The notes: generated from the letters alone by a model not told the origin. DNA of 64,000 bases from Cyathus striatus (GCA_025738555.1 JAOVFP010000010.1:3669501-3733500), one strand, 5' to 3'; positions 24,536-36,545 are shown, counted from the first letter of the stretch. Made by a program: numbers and translations.

Positions 24536-25155
24536 TGTAGCATTGAATTTATCAAATATATCTTTTTGCTTTTTGCTTATTTGAACATCTTCATTATATT
24601 TTTTAAGAAAAAGTTTGCCTGTAGTAATCAATTCATATATATATCACATAGCAAAGTGAAACACTAATGAAAGCCAATTGACTTTTGAAAGTTCCAATCA
24701 GTACAATGGTCATTGAGCACTTCATGATATGCTGCTGGACCCATTTCACATGTACTTGGATGAAGATGATTGCTACTAGACCAAGTAGTTTCAACTTCCT
24801 CTTCACAAGTTCTACCAGCCCCTGGCATATATGCCAATACAAAATTACTATGATATGAACTTTCATGACCATTTATATGCCAAGAAGGAACTCCAACATC
24901 AATCTTTGTATTTGGAGAAACTCTCATAGACTCAGGATATGAATTTATTTGTTGCCATAAATTTTTTGATCACTGACATCCAATATCATATGTGATCATA
25001 ATCCATGGAAGATTAACACTAGCAAGTGTTGAAAGTAAAATGTAGTCAATATTGCAGTATCTATCAAGGTTATAAATATTAAAGTTGTAATAGTTAATAA
25101 TTTATACTTGTCATTCCCCTTTCTGTAAATCATCAGCATCATTAGGGCAAATCGT

Positions 25156-25254
25156 CAAGCTGGAATACACTCAGCTCCTGGTAGTATGTCTGGAACAAAT
25201 TACAAGTCCTGTTCCAGTCACTGAATGACCAGGAGCTGAGTGTATTCCAGCTTG
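25156..25254. repeat. Perfect 27-bp inverted repeat inside the KDZ gene
   Basis: Arms 25156-25182 and 25228-25254 are exact inverse copies, separated by 45 bp that contain an inner CTGGAAC/GTTCCAG pair. The second arm overlies normal KDZ coding sequence and the first is misplaced, so a short segment was copied in reverse. Confidence 0.85.
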
Positions 25255-25891
25255 TCGAAATGCATCATGAGCTGAATCACAAGTATTGATCTATTGAAAT
25301 TCATTAGATCTGTGTAAAGAAAAGGCATATTACATACTTCTGAATTTTCAATGTGATTTCCAAGATGTTCTTGATAACTTTTATCTTCAACAAAAGAACC
25401 TCACCCAGGCATGAGCTCAATGTCCTGAATGCCATGCTCCTTGCAGCTCAGTTTAAAATTTGCATCAATTGCCAAATATATAACATACAAATATCTTTAA
25501 AATAATTAATTAAATCACTTCAAGTATGATAAACTAGACATACCTCATTGATTCTGTTGTTTCCCAGCTCTCAGGAAGATTTTTCTCAGGATGAGGACAT
25601 GCAGGGCATTCCACTGTAAGCTCCCCTAACTTTGCACCCATAATACCCTCAGTAGATTGACCTCAGCTGCCTCACTTACACATGAAAAGAATTCTCCACA
25701 TTCATACTATATTTTTAAATTCATTGTAGTGATTCTATAAATATATTAGTACATGTGCAGTTTGAAAGTTTGTTTACTGCTCACAATTTTATTTTCCAAC
25801 TTGCATTTATCAGTTTTTCAACAAAGGGTATGGTACCAGTCATACAAAGAAATCTTTCCTTGCAGTGTAAGTTCATAGAATGTTTCAAGGC

Positions 25892-25980
25892 ATCTTGTGA
25901 AACTGTCATGCTGAGGATAGAGCATTGCAATTATTGCTCTTCAATGAGGAATACCTAGTAAGCATGAGTCATCAGCTTGT
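25892..25980 (+). rRNA. 18S rRNA fragment (3' region), degenerate copy 1
   Basis: The sequence matches the conserved late 18S region around GAGCATTGCAATTATTGCTC and AGGAATACCTAGTAAGC. C-to-T and G-to-A changes are scattered and CT is deleted after AAACT. The segment ends at ATCAGCTTGT and passes directly into 25S sequence. Confidence 0.85.
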
Positions 25981-26100
25981 GAAAAGATATAGAGGGTGTA
26001 GAATAAGTGGGAGCTTCAGTGCCATTGAAATACCACTACCTTTATTGTCTTTTTAATTATTCAATGAGGCGGAGCTGGGATGAACAGTCACACTTTTTGG
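25981..26100 (+). rRNA. 25S rRNA fragment, degenerate
   Basis: Matches the conserved 25S block with GGGTGTAGAATAAGTGGGAG, AAATACCACTACCTTTAT and TTCAATGAGGCGGAGCTGG. Many transitions are present. It is fused to 18S pieces on both sides, an order not found in rDNA. Confidence 0.82.
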
Positions 26101-26515
26101 CTTCAAGGTCTTTTACAAGCCTGCAATTATTGCTCTATTTTATAGGTGGTGGTGCATGGTCATTCTTAGTTGGTGGAGTAATTTGTCTGGTTAATTTCGA
26201 TAATGAATGAGATCTTTACCTGCTAAATAGCCAGGCTGGCTTATGCTGGTTACAGGCTTCTTAGAGGGACTGTCAGCATCTAGCTGACAGAAATTTGAGG
26301 CAATAACAGGTCTGTGATGCCCTTAGATGTTCTGGGCTGCATGTGTGCTACACTGACAAAGCTAGTGAGTTTTTTTCCTTGGCCAGAAGGTCTGGGTAAT
26401 CTTGTAAAACTCTGTCATGCTGAGGATAGAGCATTGCAATTATTGCTCTTCAATGAGGAATACCGAGGAAGCATGAGTTATTAGCTCATGTTGATTACAT
26501 CTCTTGACAAAGTTT
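26101..26515 (+). rRNA. 18S rRNA fragment, degenerate copy 2
   Basis: From GGTGGTGGTGCATGG (26146) the sequence follows 18S for about 370 bases through TTAGAGGGACTGTCAGC, GAGGCAATAACAGGTCTG, GATGCCCTTAGATGTTCTGG and the GAGCATTGCAATTATTGCTC block shared with copy 1. It diverges after GTTGATTACATCTCT. Differences from the conserved sequence are almost all transitions at CpG or CpN. Confidence 0.9.
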
Positions 26516-29049
26516 AATAGTGGAGTGATTTTGGTGTGTTGTATTGTGGCTTAGAGCAATTTGATGACCTTGAAAAAGTTGTCTCAGGGATAGGATTGAT
26601 CACCATAACCCCATGAATAGATTGAGCTAGGATCTGGTGAGAATAGTTATGTGTATCCATCTGCCTCCTTGCAGCCTGGACAGATACTGGCATATTAATG
26701 CTTGCTAAATAATGGGTATATTGAGGTATCTCTAGCTACAAAGGAGTAAGCTGACTATTGTGTTAGGTCCTTTCCTTTTTGGATGGCCAGCTATAACAAC
26801 TGGAAATGGAAGTTAAGAGCTAGCATGTTGAATGAATGATGAGGGTTTCTGACATACTTTAGATCCACCTAGTGGCTATCTGATACACTGGATAGTTATC
26901 TAAGTATGTCTAGCCACTAGGGGGTACTTTGTACCTAAACCCTCACCATCTGCTCCTCACTAAATCCTATAACACAACTTTCTAATCAGCCCTCCACCCA
27001 TAACTGAGGATACTTAAACCACTTTCTAACAATGCCTGGAGATGTCAACATGATAGAGAAGTCTGACTTGTGAGTACATGAGGAGTATGGCTTCATGTTA
27101 ATGATGAAATTGACTGGTAAGAAAGAATGGCAAAAGTAAAGGCAGTTGTGGCAAAATATTAATTCCTAAATCAATAGAAGATACACAGATTATGTCATTT
27201 TCCCTTGCAAAATGTATGCTTGAACTAATGGTGGATAGCAGTCAGTCTGTAGTGGTGGCCTTCTGTCCAGATGGGAAAGAGAACTCTGACTCCAATGTTC
27301 ATTTAGAGAATATTGTTCATTGAACATTCCTTGCAAAAGAAGGCCATGTGAAGGAGGACAAATCAGTCTTTGTAAATAGTGTAATATATACTAAGAGGTT
27401 AGAGATGTTTACAACAGGGTGATAGTAGCTAGCTTATGTAATAATAACTACTTACTTCTAAAACAACATAATAAGGTGGCAAGTTTGGGGGGAATTTTGC
27501 AGAAGATCAGTATTAAGGATGCTTCCAGGCAAAAGGGGGTAGAAGGGGGATGTATAAGGAGGTGGAGGACAGTCTAAGTAGTGGGTAGGTAATGTCTCTG
27601 GCTATGTATGAGGTAACACACAATACTCTAGGAGTTTGGAGCTCTTCTTACTAAACTCAAATCAAATCACTTAATCAATAATCTTGGAAAGGTCACTTTA
27701 ATTCACTACACTATGTCAAGGTACTTTATAACAGAAGCTGCATGGGGGATAGCTTGGGTCTACATGTCAAAACTCATCTACTTTATATACTGCTGGAAAT
27801 ATAGTGGCTGATGGTACTGTATAGGTGCTGGATAGGTACATCCAGGGTACTAGGGATTGTAAACTATGTCACTGACAAGGGAAAGCCATGTGCGTGCTGA
27901 ACAGGGGGTCGCACATCTGTCATAGGGAGTTGTGCGATGGGGAATATGGTGCCGCACATGTTCCTTCGGTCATAGCAGGATTGGCTATACATGGATGTGC
28001 TAAGAATAGCTCAGGTGTCGATCAGGGTTCAGGGTTCATCACTTAATCTAGCCATGTTATCACTTTACTGGTTACTCTGAGAGAAGTTGATCGGTTGACT
28101 TGGGGCTTCAGGACTTGCCAAGGTGCCTAGTGAGGCACTTCATCATCACTTGCTTCACTTGGATACTGATCGCATTTTTATCATGTGACCTTCATGTGTT
28201 GCTAAACACATTCTGACTGTTATCCATTTAGTCACTGAGTTTTAGCGTTGTTGAGTGTACTTTGTAGTACTATAACTGGCAGCTCGAGTCTTGACTTCAA
28301 TCCTATTATCTAACCCATGTTTGTTACCATTTAGTGAGTACTTGTATACATAATAGAAAAGCTAAAATCGATTGCTATAGGTAGTGTACACCTATCAGGC
28401 ATCTCAATATTCCTTTTCATAAGTGTTGTCTGGCTCATTCCTGGTGTGAACTGTAAGAAAAATAACTATACAGTGAATTAAATGAAATAAGTTTGTTGTG
28501 TGAAATTGAAGTAGTGTTTTCTAATACTAAGTTAATATTGTATGGTTTGAACTATGCATAAGATTCATGGACTAACTCTTTTTTTCTAGGTTTTTATACT
28601 AATACAGTTTGTTAAGTCAAGAAAAGTATGGTAAGTTAATAGTTAAATTAGTAACACAGAAATGAAAACTTACATTGACACAATAAAATACACATATACT
28701 TCAATGCACTTCATGCATGGAAGTATATATGTAGGAAGAAGTATGAATGTACAAATTAACTAGAAGTCAGACAATGCACATGGACAAGTGAAGTATATAT
28801 TCAATATACTGATGATGAAATATGCAAATGAAGATCAGGAAATTAACATGTACAAACACACAACTTTGGACTAATATGCAAAAAATGTACCTGTAAACTA
28901 AACAAAACTTAATAAATTATGAGAAAGAGATAAAGTGTAATATTATTAAGGTGAATAAAAGACAAACACACTCTATGAAATCTATATGAGCTCTAAGTGC
29001 AATGTTAAAAATTCTCCATATAAAACAACACCTATTCTACACTCATGAT
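26516..29049. other. No gene recognised; one compound hairpin and a possible LTR-like tract
   Basis: No coding family is visible. A nested inverted repeat lies at 26851-26924 (GACATACTTTAGAT against ATCTAAGTATGTC, and CCTAGTGGCTA against TAGCCACTAGG). The part from about 27400 to 28300 keeps more CpG than its surroundings and carries GGATGCTTCC, a word also found in repeat R1. It might be an old LTR, but no termini were found. Confidence 0.4.
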
Positions 29050-30493
29050 GTGTTAGGCAGGATATGGAATTGCTTCTTGGAATGTAAATGGGTTTCACAA
29101 GAAGCAAGTCCACATAACTGACTTCATGGTAAAGAGAACATAGTCATCCTTGCCATGCAGGAGACACTAGTAAGTAACTACAACTACCCTATTAAAGTTG
29201 AGGGTTACACTACCTATTCTACACCTTGGGAAGAGGAATTCTGTGGTCAAGTCATACTCATGCAGAGCTGCCTAGGCTCATACTTGTTTATTCCTCAATA
29301 CATGAATGTCAAATTAGCATGACACTTCATATGTATCAAAATTTCTGGTCTAGGTGATCATACATGCCCAATTGTTGTTATTGGGTGTTACTTCCTGTCA
29401 GGTGGCAATTTCCAATCAGTATGCTCACAAGCTCTGAGGATGCTGATGAAAATTAACTAGGAATTATATGAGAAAGACCCAGATACAATAGTGGTGAGTG
29501 TTGGAGACTTCAACACAGATGCTGAATGGATCAACAAAAGATTCATCAGGAGACAAAGCCCCCTGAGAACCTTACCTGTGTGTGGTTCACCGCTATTACA
29601 CTTTCCAACAAATGGAAGGCCCAAGGTGTTGGACTACATCATAGGTACACAGGTGACCATGGATGGACTTCTTCACCCTAGAATATTTAGGGAATACTCA
29701 ATCAGCAATCATTGCCCAGTTTAAGACAAGTTCACAACTCAAAAACTTTACCACAGACCCCAATGCTACAAGTTAGCACCAGAATGATCAAGAAATTCAG
29801 CAAGCAACTCACCAATGATAATTGTTGGCTAGTGTTGGAGGAACAAATCATCAATGAGTCTGAGCTGTTGACAGACAGTGAGGGATTTGTGGATCAAACA
29901 GAAACTATATCACAAAAATATGGTGTCATGTATGACCCTTTAGCACAAAGAAAGGAATTACCTTGCAAACTCAAATGCTTGCTCAGATGATACCAAGCAA
30001 TGTCAAAAAAAATCAGCAAGGCTGCAACATGTGATGCAGTCACTGATACATTGATGGCGCATTATCATCAGGTGTGGAGGAAGTTCTGTGCAGAACAGAA
30101 ATGATATGAGTGCCAACAGAAGCAAAAATGGTTCTCTGACCTTGAAGAGGACATGGTCGCTAATGACCAAAAGAATGTATGGGCTCATCTAATGGCTAAG
30201 ACACAAGAATCTACTGGAGGCAGTGGAAACCAACTCCTACAGGTTGATGGCCACCTAATTCACAACAGTGAATCAATTCTAGAGGCAATGAAAGGACACT
30301 TTCAGACCCTCCTACAGGATGATCCAGAAGGTTTATTACAGAATGAAGAATACTGGGCTGGAATTGATCTAGGAGAATAGAAGGCTACACTTGGGGGAAT
30401 TAATGCACCCTTAACATGGCCAGAAGTTCTTCTTGCAATCTGAGGAGCATGTCGAAACACAGCACCAGGTGAGGACTTGATGCACATCAATAT
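29050..30493 (+). pseudogene. LINE (non-LTR retrotransposon): endonuclease and start of RT, 5' part
   Basis: The frame begins GIASWNVNGFHKKQ near 29068, the usual start of an apurinic-type (EEP) endonuclease. It continues through ILAMQET, GDFNTDAEW (29503), LDYIIG (29626) and SNHCPV (29704), the catalytic Asp/His region with N in place of the usual D of SDHxP. A linker and a DLEEDM segment lead to the RT opening NTAPGED (30459). Many stops are present, several TGA at CGA-compatible sites. The copy stops at 30493, where repeat R1 is inserted, and resumes at 34270. Confidence 0.8.
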
Positions 30494-30686
30494 TAAAGTA
30501 CCTAGTTTAGCGCAATGTAGTATAAATTAAAATATGTATAATTTCACTCACACCACGTACACTCACTAAGAAAGTACTCAGTGGGTAAGACTCGGATGCA
30601 GGATGCTTCCGGGCAAAGTAAGGTAATGTAAAGAGTGTCGAAAACTGACATTCGAGAGGGAGTGCACACTTAGTGAACACTTTGAT

Positions 30687-30896
30687 GTGCATTTTGATGC
30701 ACATTCCTTAATCTCGGACTTAACATGGGCTTATGACTTCACACTTCACATTGCACTTAGAATCTCAAAGCTCACACAAATACTAAAGCACAATGCTAGA
30801 TGGTATTTCTCAGGGCACAGGAGACTGCCCTTATTCTACTTAACTCTACCTATTAAATATCCTACAAAACTATGGCTAGAGGAACTATATAGTTAA
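30687..30896 (+). CDS. Small ORF conserved between R1 copies
   Basis: A 69-codon frame contains AYDFTLHIALRISKLTQIL and ends LPIKYPTKLWLEELYS. The same frame is open in the other R1 copy (44700-45014, -), with about 8 amino-acid differences over the last 61 residues and no stops. Preservation in both copies, in a region where element ORFs are usually broken, suggests coding or a very recent common source. No family recognised. Confidence 0.4.
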   Translation: MHFDAHSLISDLTWAYDFTLHIALRISKLTQILKHNARWYFSGHRRLPLFYLTLPIKYPTKLWLEELYS

Positions 30897-31106
30897 TACA
30901 AAAGCAGTAATTGCACATTAGCTAAGCTGTAAAGTAGACATTGTAGACTAGCTATGAGAGTCTGGGATGGACCAGAGTAAATCACAGTTTGACATGCATA
31001 TGAGTGCCAAGAACACGTCCATATGGGAAGATAACAAAGTACAATAGAACCTGTCCGCAGGTGAGGTGCTCCATACAAAAGTATGATGCTGTGCACTTTG
31101 ACGCGT

Positions 31107-33794
31107 TGTGGAGGAAGTAGATGGTATACTGGTGTAACCCAGTATTATACTTATAATTAAACTTACTTCGTTTCTTTTATCATTTATCTTTAATTACCTA
31201 TTTCTATGTACTCTAACTTTATATCTACTCATTTCTATCTGCTTACTTTGGTTTTTATGACACGCTGTGCAAACAGTGCATTCAGATTTCTATATTTTTG
31301 TTCCGTGTATGGACTTAGAGACATGGCACTGTGCTACCAAATACTGGGAAGTCGATGCCAAACAACACGTGACGCGCGTATGTACTGTCACATCTCACCT
31401 ATGCTACAATGTGTTCTGCTTACTGCTTACTCCTCATAGTACCCCTCTGCTTTTACATTTTCTCTTGTTCTCTAGGCTTCTGGTACGTGCCCACAAGGCC
31501 TTTCTGGATGACGCTCGGACCTTCTTGGCACCATGTGCCCCTCGGACCGCGCAGTACGCTAGGGCTTAGGGTTTCACCCCCTCTCAAGACCCCTTTTCCA
31601 TCCTCAAGCTATTCGTTTGGTCCTCAAGACTGGTGTCTCGTCTGTCAAGATAAGGTGACTGGGTCTTTACCCTCATTGTGTGACACTCCAATTGGTGGAA
31701 GGAAAAGGGGGCTGAGTCAAGGCATTGGGTTGTTTACAATTCCGTTTGTTTAATTCAAATTTCTCTTGATCGTTTTATTTCTCTTTCTTTTATCTGATAT
31801 CTTCACCCTCGTTTTACTGTTACCTCATAGTTCTAGACTTCACGTTCTCAACTCCCACTCCGAGTACTCCAACGACTGATGGACTTCACAGAGCACCCCA
31901 CCACCATCCACATACCTGTTGAGCCGCAGTCTAGCCCACTGCACTACTACCTTTGGGGAGGGTAGTAGCATATTGTCTTTGCTCCAGTGCTGCGTTTCAT
32001 GGTTGTATCAAGTGTGAGTCGCCTGTATTGTCTGAAAGTCCTAGTGGTATTTGTTGTGGTGAGTACTATTCCAATTCTTTCATTCTAAAAACACGGTCTC
32101 TTTAGTACATTACTGTCATTACCCCTTCGTTGTCTCTTATTTCGTTTACCCTTGCTACAGTGTCGTGGGTGAAACTTGATTAGTCATAAACACACACATA
32201 TAGCTATATGGCCTGATATTCGGAATCCACATCATCCAGATCTTTCCGAATACACTACCAAATAATTCTCATGAGGCACTGCTTCTCAAGAAACAAACAT
32301 ATGGAAAACACAAGCCAATACCCAACTTCTTGGTGACCAATAATTGATACCATTAAAAATAGGACACCATTGTTCTTCACACCCATTGTTCAAGAACAAT
32401 GCCTATGCATTCGCTTACCAAGGTTATGCCATTGTTTCTAATAATAGGACTCCATTGTTCTTTTGCACCCATTGTGCAGAACAATGTCCTCCTATTCACC
32501 CATTGTCTTCATGCCCATTGTTTGCTGGGATCTATAAATAGAATTCCATTTTTCATCACCAGAACAATGTGATACTATTTCTGTCACCATTGTTCAAGAC
32601 CTGACTCATCTTCTTGAACACCATTGTTCTGTGCAGCCTCCACCTCAAGACAATGGATCCACCATTACCAAATTTGAAGGACAATGCAGGATTGGTTTTG
32701 GATAGGATTAGTCAGCAGTAGGAGGAAAAGAGCATAAAAGGAGAGAGGAATTGAGCTTTAGACAGTAGTTTTATCCATTACCAAATAGCCCACCACTAGC
32801 TAGGATCTTACTCACCTGTTCATCCCCAGTAGTTATTCTTACACATTAGATACAGAATCTATTGTGCTTTTTCTTCAGTTCGATTAGTAACGTAAACAAC
32901 ACAGCTCAACTCACCGTATAAATAAATTCACAGTAATATCAAAGTAACTCAACTCAACTCAACATAACGCAGCTCAACTCAACGTATCGAATCTCAATGT
33001 CATTTTTATCATATCTATTCAGTAGCAGCACATATTAGTTTATGCGCTGCAGCCACCAAGCTACAGTCAGAAACAACCAAGGCCCTCAACTTCGTTTTGA
33101 CCTTCACCACAGCACCAATCTTTATATACAGCCTTCGCTGTACATACAAGCTTTCCTAGTGTTTCTAGCAGTCGTTGTTACCCTATACAGCTTTAGCCAT
33201 ATACTCTAGAAACTCCCACAGTTCATCTCTTATTTACAGCCTTCGCTGTACCACACCAGTCATGGGCCAAGTTCTAAGCAAACCTAGCAAAGCCCCACAG
33301 TTCATCACCCATTTACAGTCTTTACTGTACATCCCATATCATAGGAGTTTGCAGGAATACATATGATCAGTATCCCTTGACCCCCAGGTGCTAGGTATGA
33401 ATAAAGTCACTTCCTGCCAAACACCTAAGGTATCAATTACCTTGAACGACAACGGTATCTTCTATTTCATATTTGTTCGCTTAGGTTGTGTTTCTCTGGG
33501 CACTGGCGATGTGAGAGCACACATGCACTATTCCCTTTTGATGGCCACACATGTATATACCTTAGGTTTTACTTGAGGGAAATGTTACCTCCCTTTCTGG
33601 CTAACTGGTGTGCACGCATACTAAGTCTTCTGAGTTACCTGGTTGATTGGAAGAGTCAACATCAACCTCATATCAAACAGCTAAGTTCTTGTTGCCGTCT
33701 TTAATTACTAACTACTTTGTTCTAGGATTATTGTAGTTATATCTTATAGTCAGGTATGACACCCGCCATGTGTCCTCGAGTTAATTCCTCCACA
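31107..33794 (+). mobile_element. Solo LTR, 2.7 kb, inserted in R1
   Basis: It starts TGTGGAGGAA and ends TTCCTCCACA, with 4-bp TSD GCGT (31103-31106 and 33795-33798) and R1 continuing on both sides. Internal features match an LTR read rightward: a U3 segment (32340-32690) with about 14 CATTGTT/AACAATG words, a TATA-like CATAAAAGG at 32733, and hairpins of the TACAGC-CTTC-GCTGTA type at 33127, 33235 and 33314. It shares this plan, but not close sequence, with the LTRs at 38873-41892 and 59820-61158. Confidence 0.7.
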
Positions 33795-34269
33795 GCGTGG
33801 AAATGGGAAATGCTGAATCAGCCTGCCAGGAATGCCAGGTCTCAGACCTAGCCAGGCGCCTATGACATGCTGATGCACAGCACTGGTACAGTGTGGTTAG
33901 ATAGCAGTACTTTCCATGGGTCTGGTCCTCATGCCTTTTCCTATGATGTGATAACATTGCTTCAATAATCTATTATTAGAATAGACACACACTTAGCTTG
34001 ATCTCTGGCCTTACTGGTAATTATCTCTTACCGATGTTGAGAATAAACTGTGACCTTGATGTTTCTATTCTTAGATGTTTTCCTACTTAGGCTAGTAATG
34101 TCCCTTATTAGCGCGGATCATTCCCACACTAGCTAACAGTCTGGGACCTCTACCTTAGCTACTAATTACAACCCAGATATATTATACCATTTGTAAGTAA
34201 CGTGTAGAATATAGAAATAGAATATAGAAATAATGTTTTTATAGTAGGTAGAAGTATGCTAGGCATATT

Positions 34270-34440
34270 AATATCCTCAAAGCACTTGTACTCAAAGAGT
34301 CTATGGCAAAGCTTGCAGAAGAGAACCTGCTCTGTAAATAGCAAGATGGTGTAGATGTACACCTGCCTAAGCAAAATTTGCCAGAAACTCCCCTCACAGG
34401 TATGGGTAAAGTGTTATTTAAGTTAATGGAGAAGGTCATA
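34270..34440 (+). pseudogene. LINE RT, continuation after R1
   Basis: After AATAT the frame reads NILKALVLKESMAKLAEENL and reaches PLTGMGKVLFKLMEKV, as expected directly after the NTAPGED motif of non-LTR reverse transcriptases. It then runs into AT-rich simple sequence and 25S rRNA, so the catalytic and C-terminal RT parts are missing. Confidence 0.65.
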
Positions 34441-34514
34441 TTAGTAGTGAAGTATAGTAATAGTACTAGTAATAAAGCAAAGTACAAATAATAGTATTGA
34501 AGTATAGTGGTCAG

Positions 34515-34806
34515 CCACTTCATGGAGAGCATTGACACCTGGACCTGATGTTTACTGATGATTCTGCAGTAGAGCATGTATGTTGGGACCTGAAAGATGG
34601 TGAACTATGTCTGAATAGGGTGAAGCCAGAGAAAACTCTGGTGGAGGCTTGTAGCAATTCTGATGTGCAAATCAATTGTCAAATTTAAGTATCGGGGTGA
34701 AAGACTAATTGAACCATCTAGTAGTTGGTTTCTGCCGAAGTTTCCCTCAGAATAGCTGAAACTTACTGATCAGATTTATGTGGTAAAGTGAATGATTAGA
34801 GGCCAA
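34515..34806 (+). rRNA. 25S rRNA fragment (D3 region), degenerate
   Basis: The sequence follows basidiomycete 25S from GGACCTGATGTTTACTGATG through GCATGTATGTTGGGACC, AAGATGGTGAACTATG, GGTGAAGCCAGAG, ACCATCTAGTAGTTGG and CGAAGTTTCCCTCAG to GAATGATTAGAGGCC. Differences are mostly C-to-T and G-to-A. An apparent FTDD protein motif here is rRNA, not reverse transcriptase. Confidence 0.92.
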
Positions 34807-34989
34807 ATTTTTTGTGGTATTCTGGAAATATCTCTTTAAGCAAGGCATCAGTCAATCTTTCTGGAAATGGTTGCAGTTGCACACAGATATGATATGTAGT
34901 CTGTGAGAGCAGTACCAAGCTAGTAATAGAGTCAGATATGTAAAGGCCCTAGAAGCTAATTAAAAATGATAGAGCTATAAGTGTTAAAG

Positions 34990-35570
34990 TTTTTTACCTT
35001 CTCTGATTGATCTTGCTACTGCCATCTTTGCACCAAGTGAGCCACACTGCATGACTCCTTCCTTTCTGCACTAAAATCCTCTGCATCTGAAGGGGCCTCT
35101 GCTGTGTAATGCATGTATTTTGTGCTGGTGTGGCATTTACTGTCACCCTTCAGTTTTACAACAGAGTATAGAGCTTGAGCTGCTGCTTGATATATCATCT
35201 GTAACTCTTCCTGCAAAATAGGTCAGTTGTATTGAAAATACCAAGTGGGTAAACATACATTCAGCCCATCATTAATATTTTTTTTTCCACTGTTCTTCAG
35301 CTGATTGATTTAGATCAGCCTGAGTATGTCTGCAATTATAATATTAGTTTTAGATGTCATAAAAAAAATAGAAAAATAAGCTACCCTTTATATCTCTCCT
35401 TTCTCAAGTATTGAATGCTCTGCACAATATGTCAAAATTGGATGATCATCTCTGTCTGTAAAAATAGCTGAGATAATCTGAGCTTCCTTCCCCTCCAGTC
35501 TGACATACTGCTCTTTAGCAATTGGATGATATCTGCACCTTTAAAGAAGCAGCTGGTATGAATATCAAAA
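34990..35570 (-). CDS. Intron-containing gene fragment, unknown
   Basis: Minus-strand exons can be followed: one with RYHPIAKEQYVRLEGKEAQ and DRDDHPILTYCAEHSILEKGE (about 35540-35390), one with QADLNQSAEEQW (near 35320), and one with EELQMIYQAAAQALYSVVK and SCSVAHLVQRWQ (35216-35016). The intron before the last exon has GTATGT and TTTGCAG borders (about 35217-35262). A TAG follows LVQRWQ. The family is not recognised. Amino-acid composition is that of a real soluble protein and the decay is mild. It may be transposon cargo or a captured host gene. Confidence 0.45.
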
Positions 35571-36164
35571 ATTTCAATCATTTTTTAGCACAGTTTTGAT
35601 GAGATTCATTATCATGAAGGGCTTTTAGAAGATCTATAGCAGAGACTTGAACAAGTATTATTTGGGATGTGTCAAGCTCATTTATCTCTTGTACTAATAG
35701 CAGTTGTTAGCAAAAAAATAAGAGCTTTAGAGGTAGAAGGCATGTTGTGTAATGAATAATGTTTAAAATATGGTATCTCACTTAAAACATTCTATTTATA
35801 CCCAACAGGATTAGGTATGCCTGCTTGAAAGTTCCAAAGTTATATTTTTTTGAAACAGATCATCTATTCCTGTACACACTGGCATGCATAGGTATTTTTA
35901 CTTGCACTGCAAAAATTCAGTTCCTGTTCATCTCTGCACCTTGCAGTGTTCTCATAATTTACATTTACTGTACATATATTTGGAGAAATGCCACTTTGCA
36001 TTGCCTCTCACCAGGCTTTAAACACAAGGCTTAATTCTTAGCTTATTAATATCAATTTATGTTTACATAATGTAAGCACTGCACCCAAATTTATGAACTC
36101 CATTCTACTTGATACCTTTTTTCAGCAAAATGGGGCTGCTTTGTTTGCTCCTGCCTCATCCTGC

Positions 36165-36545
36165 CCTTTTCTGCTTTCTTTTATGACTATTCCTTTTGAG
36201 CTGATGCCTACAACTGTGTGCCCAGAGGACATCCTTTGCATGTGGCTAGATTAAAGAGGTGGTCTTGGCTTTCTTTTATGGCTATCCCTTTGAACTACTG
36301 CTGGCAGTCATGTGCCTGAAGGGCATCTTTTGCATATGGCTACATTAGAAAGGTGGTCTTAACTTTCTTTTACAGCTGTGCCTTTAAATTGTTGCTGGCA
36401 GTCATGTGCCTGAAGGGCATCTTTTGCATATGACTATATTAGAAAGGTGGTCTTAACTTTCTTCTACAGCTGTGCCTTTAAATTGTTGCTGGCAGTCATA
36501 TGCCCAGAGGGCATCTTTTGCATGTGGCTTCTGTTTGAAGGGATG
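36165..36545. repeat. Tandem repeat, about 92-96 bp unit, four copies
   Basis: Successive units share GGTGGTCTTRRCTTTCTT, GCTGGCAGTCATGTGCC and GGGCATCTTTTGCATATG; the last motif recurs near 36229, 36325, 36417 and 36509. Confidence 0.8.

Larger units (their letters stand above)
24528..25891 (-). pseudogene. KDZ transposase, catalytic part (5' half of split gene)
   Basis: Reading leftward from 25891 it shows CLETFYELTLQGKIS, the cysteine motif ECPACPHPEKN (25620-25590), LAIDANFKL and IELMPG (25490-25410), VTGTGLVICSRH (25230-25190), NIDY (near 25060), ITYDIGCQ (near 24990), VPSWHINGH (near 24885), PGAGRTCEEEVE (near 24820), and STCEMGP with DWNFQKSIGF (24760-24670). These are the core blocks of KDZ-type DDE transposases. 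An intron lies near 24605-24655. The N-terminus is cut at 25891 by rRNA-derived sequence. TGA at 25663 and 25672 fits CGA; TGA at 24970 replaces the usual TGG after CQ. A 27-bp inverted duplication at 25156-25254 replaces the normal sequence after the CSRH motif. Confidence 0.88.
30494..34269 (+). mobile_element. Repeat R1, copy 1 (inserted in the LINE, itself interrupted)
   Basis: R1 begins TAAAGTACCTAG and ends near GGCATATT. AATAT occurs on both sides (30489-30493 and 34270-34274), and removing R1 brings the LINE halves into one frame. Without the nested LTR at 31107-33794 it is about 1.08 kb. A second copy in the opposite orientation lies at 44035-45101. Its class is unclear: weak inverted ends (TACCTAGTTTA and TACCTACTATA) and no TG...CA. 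Confidence 0.65.

Noticed and set aside
34530..34600. LINE reverse transcriptase FTDD motif
   Set aside because: The underlying DNA is 25S rRNA sequence; the protein match is coincidental.
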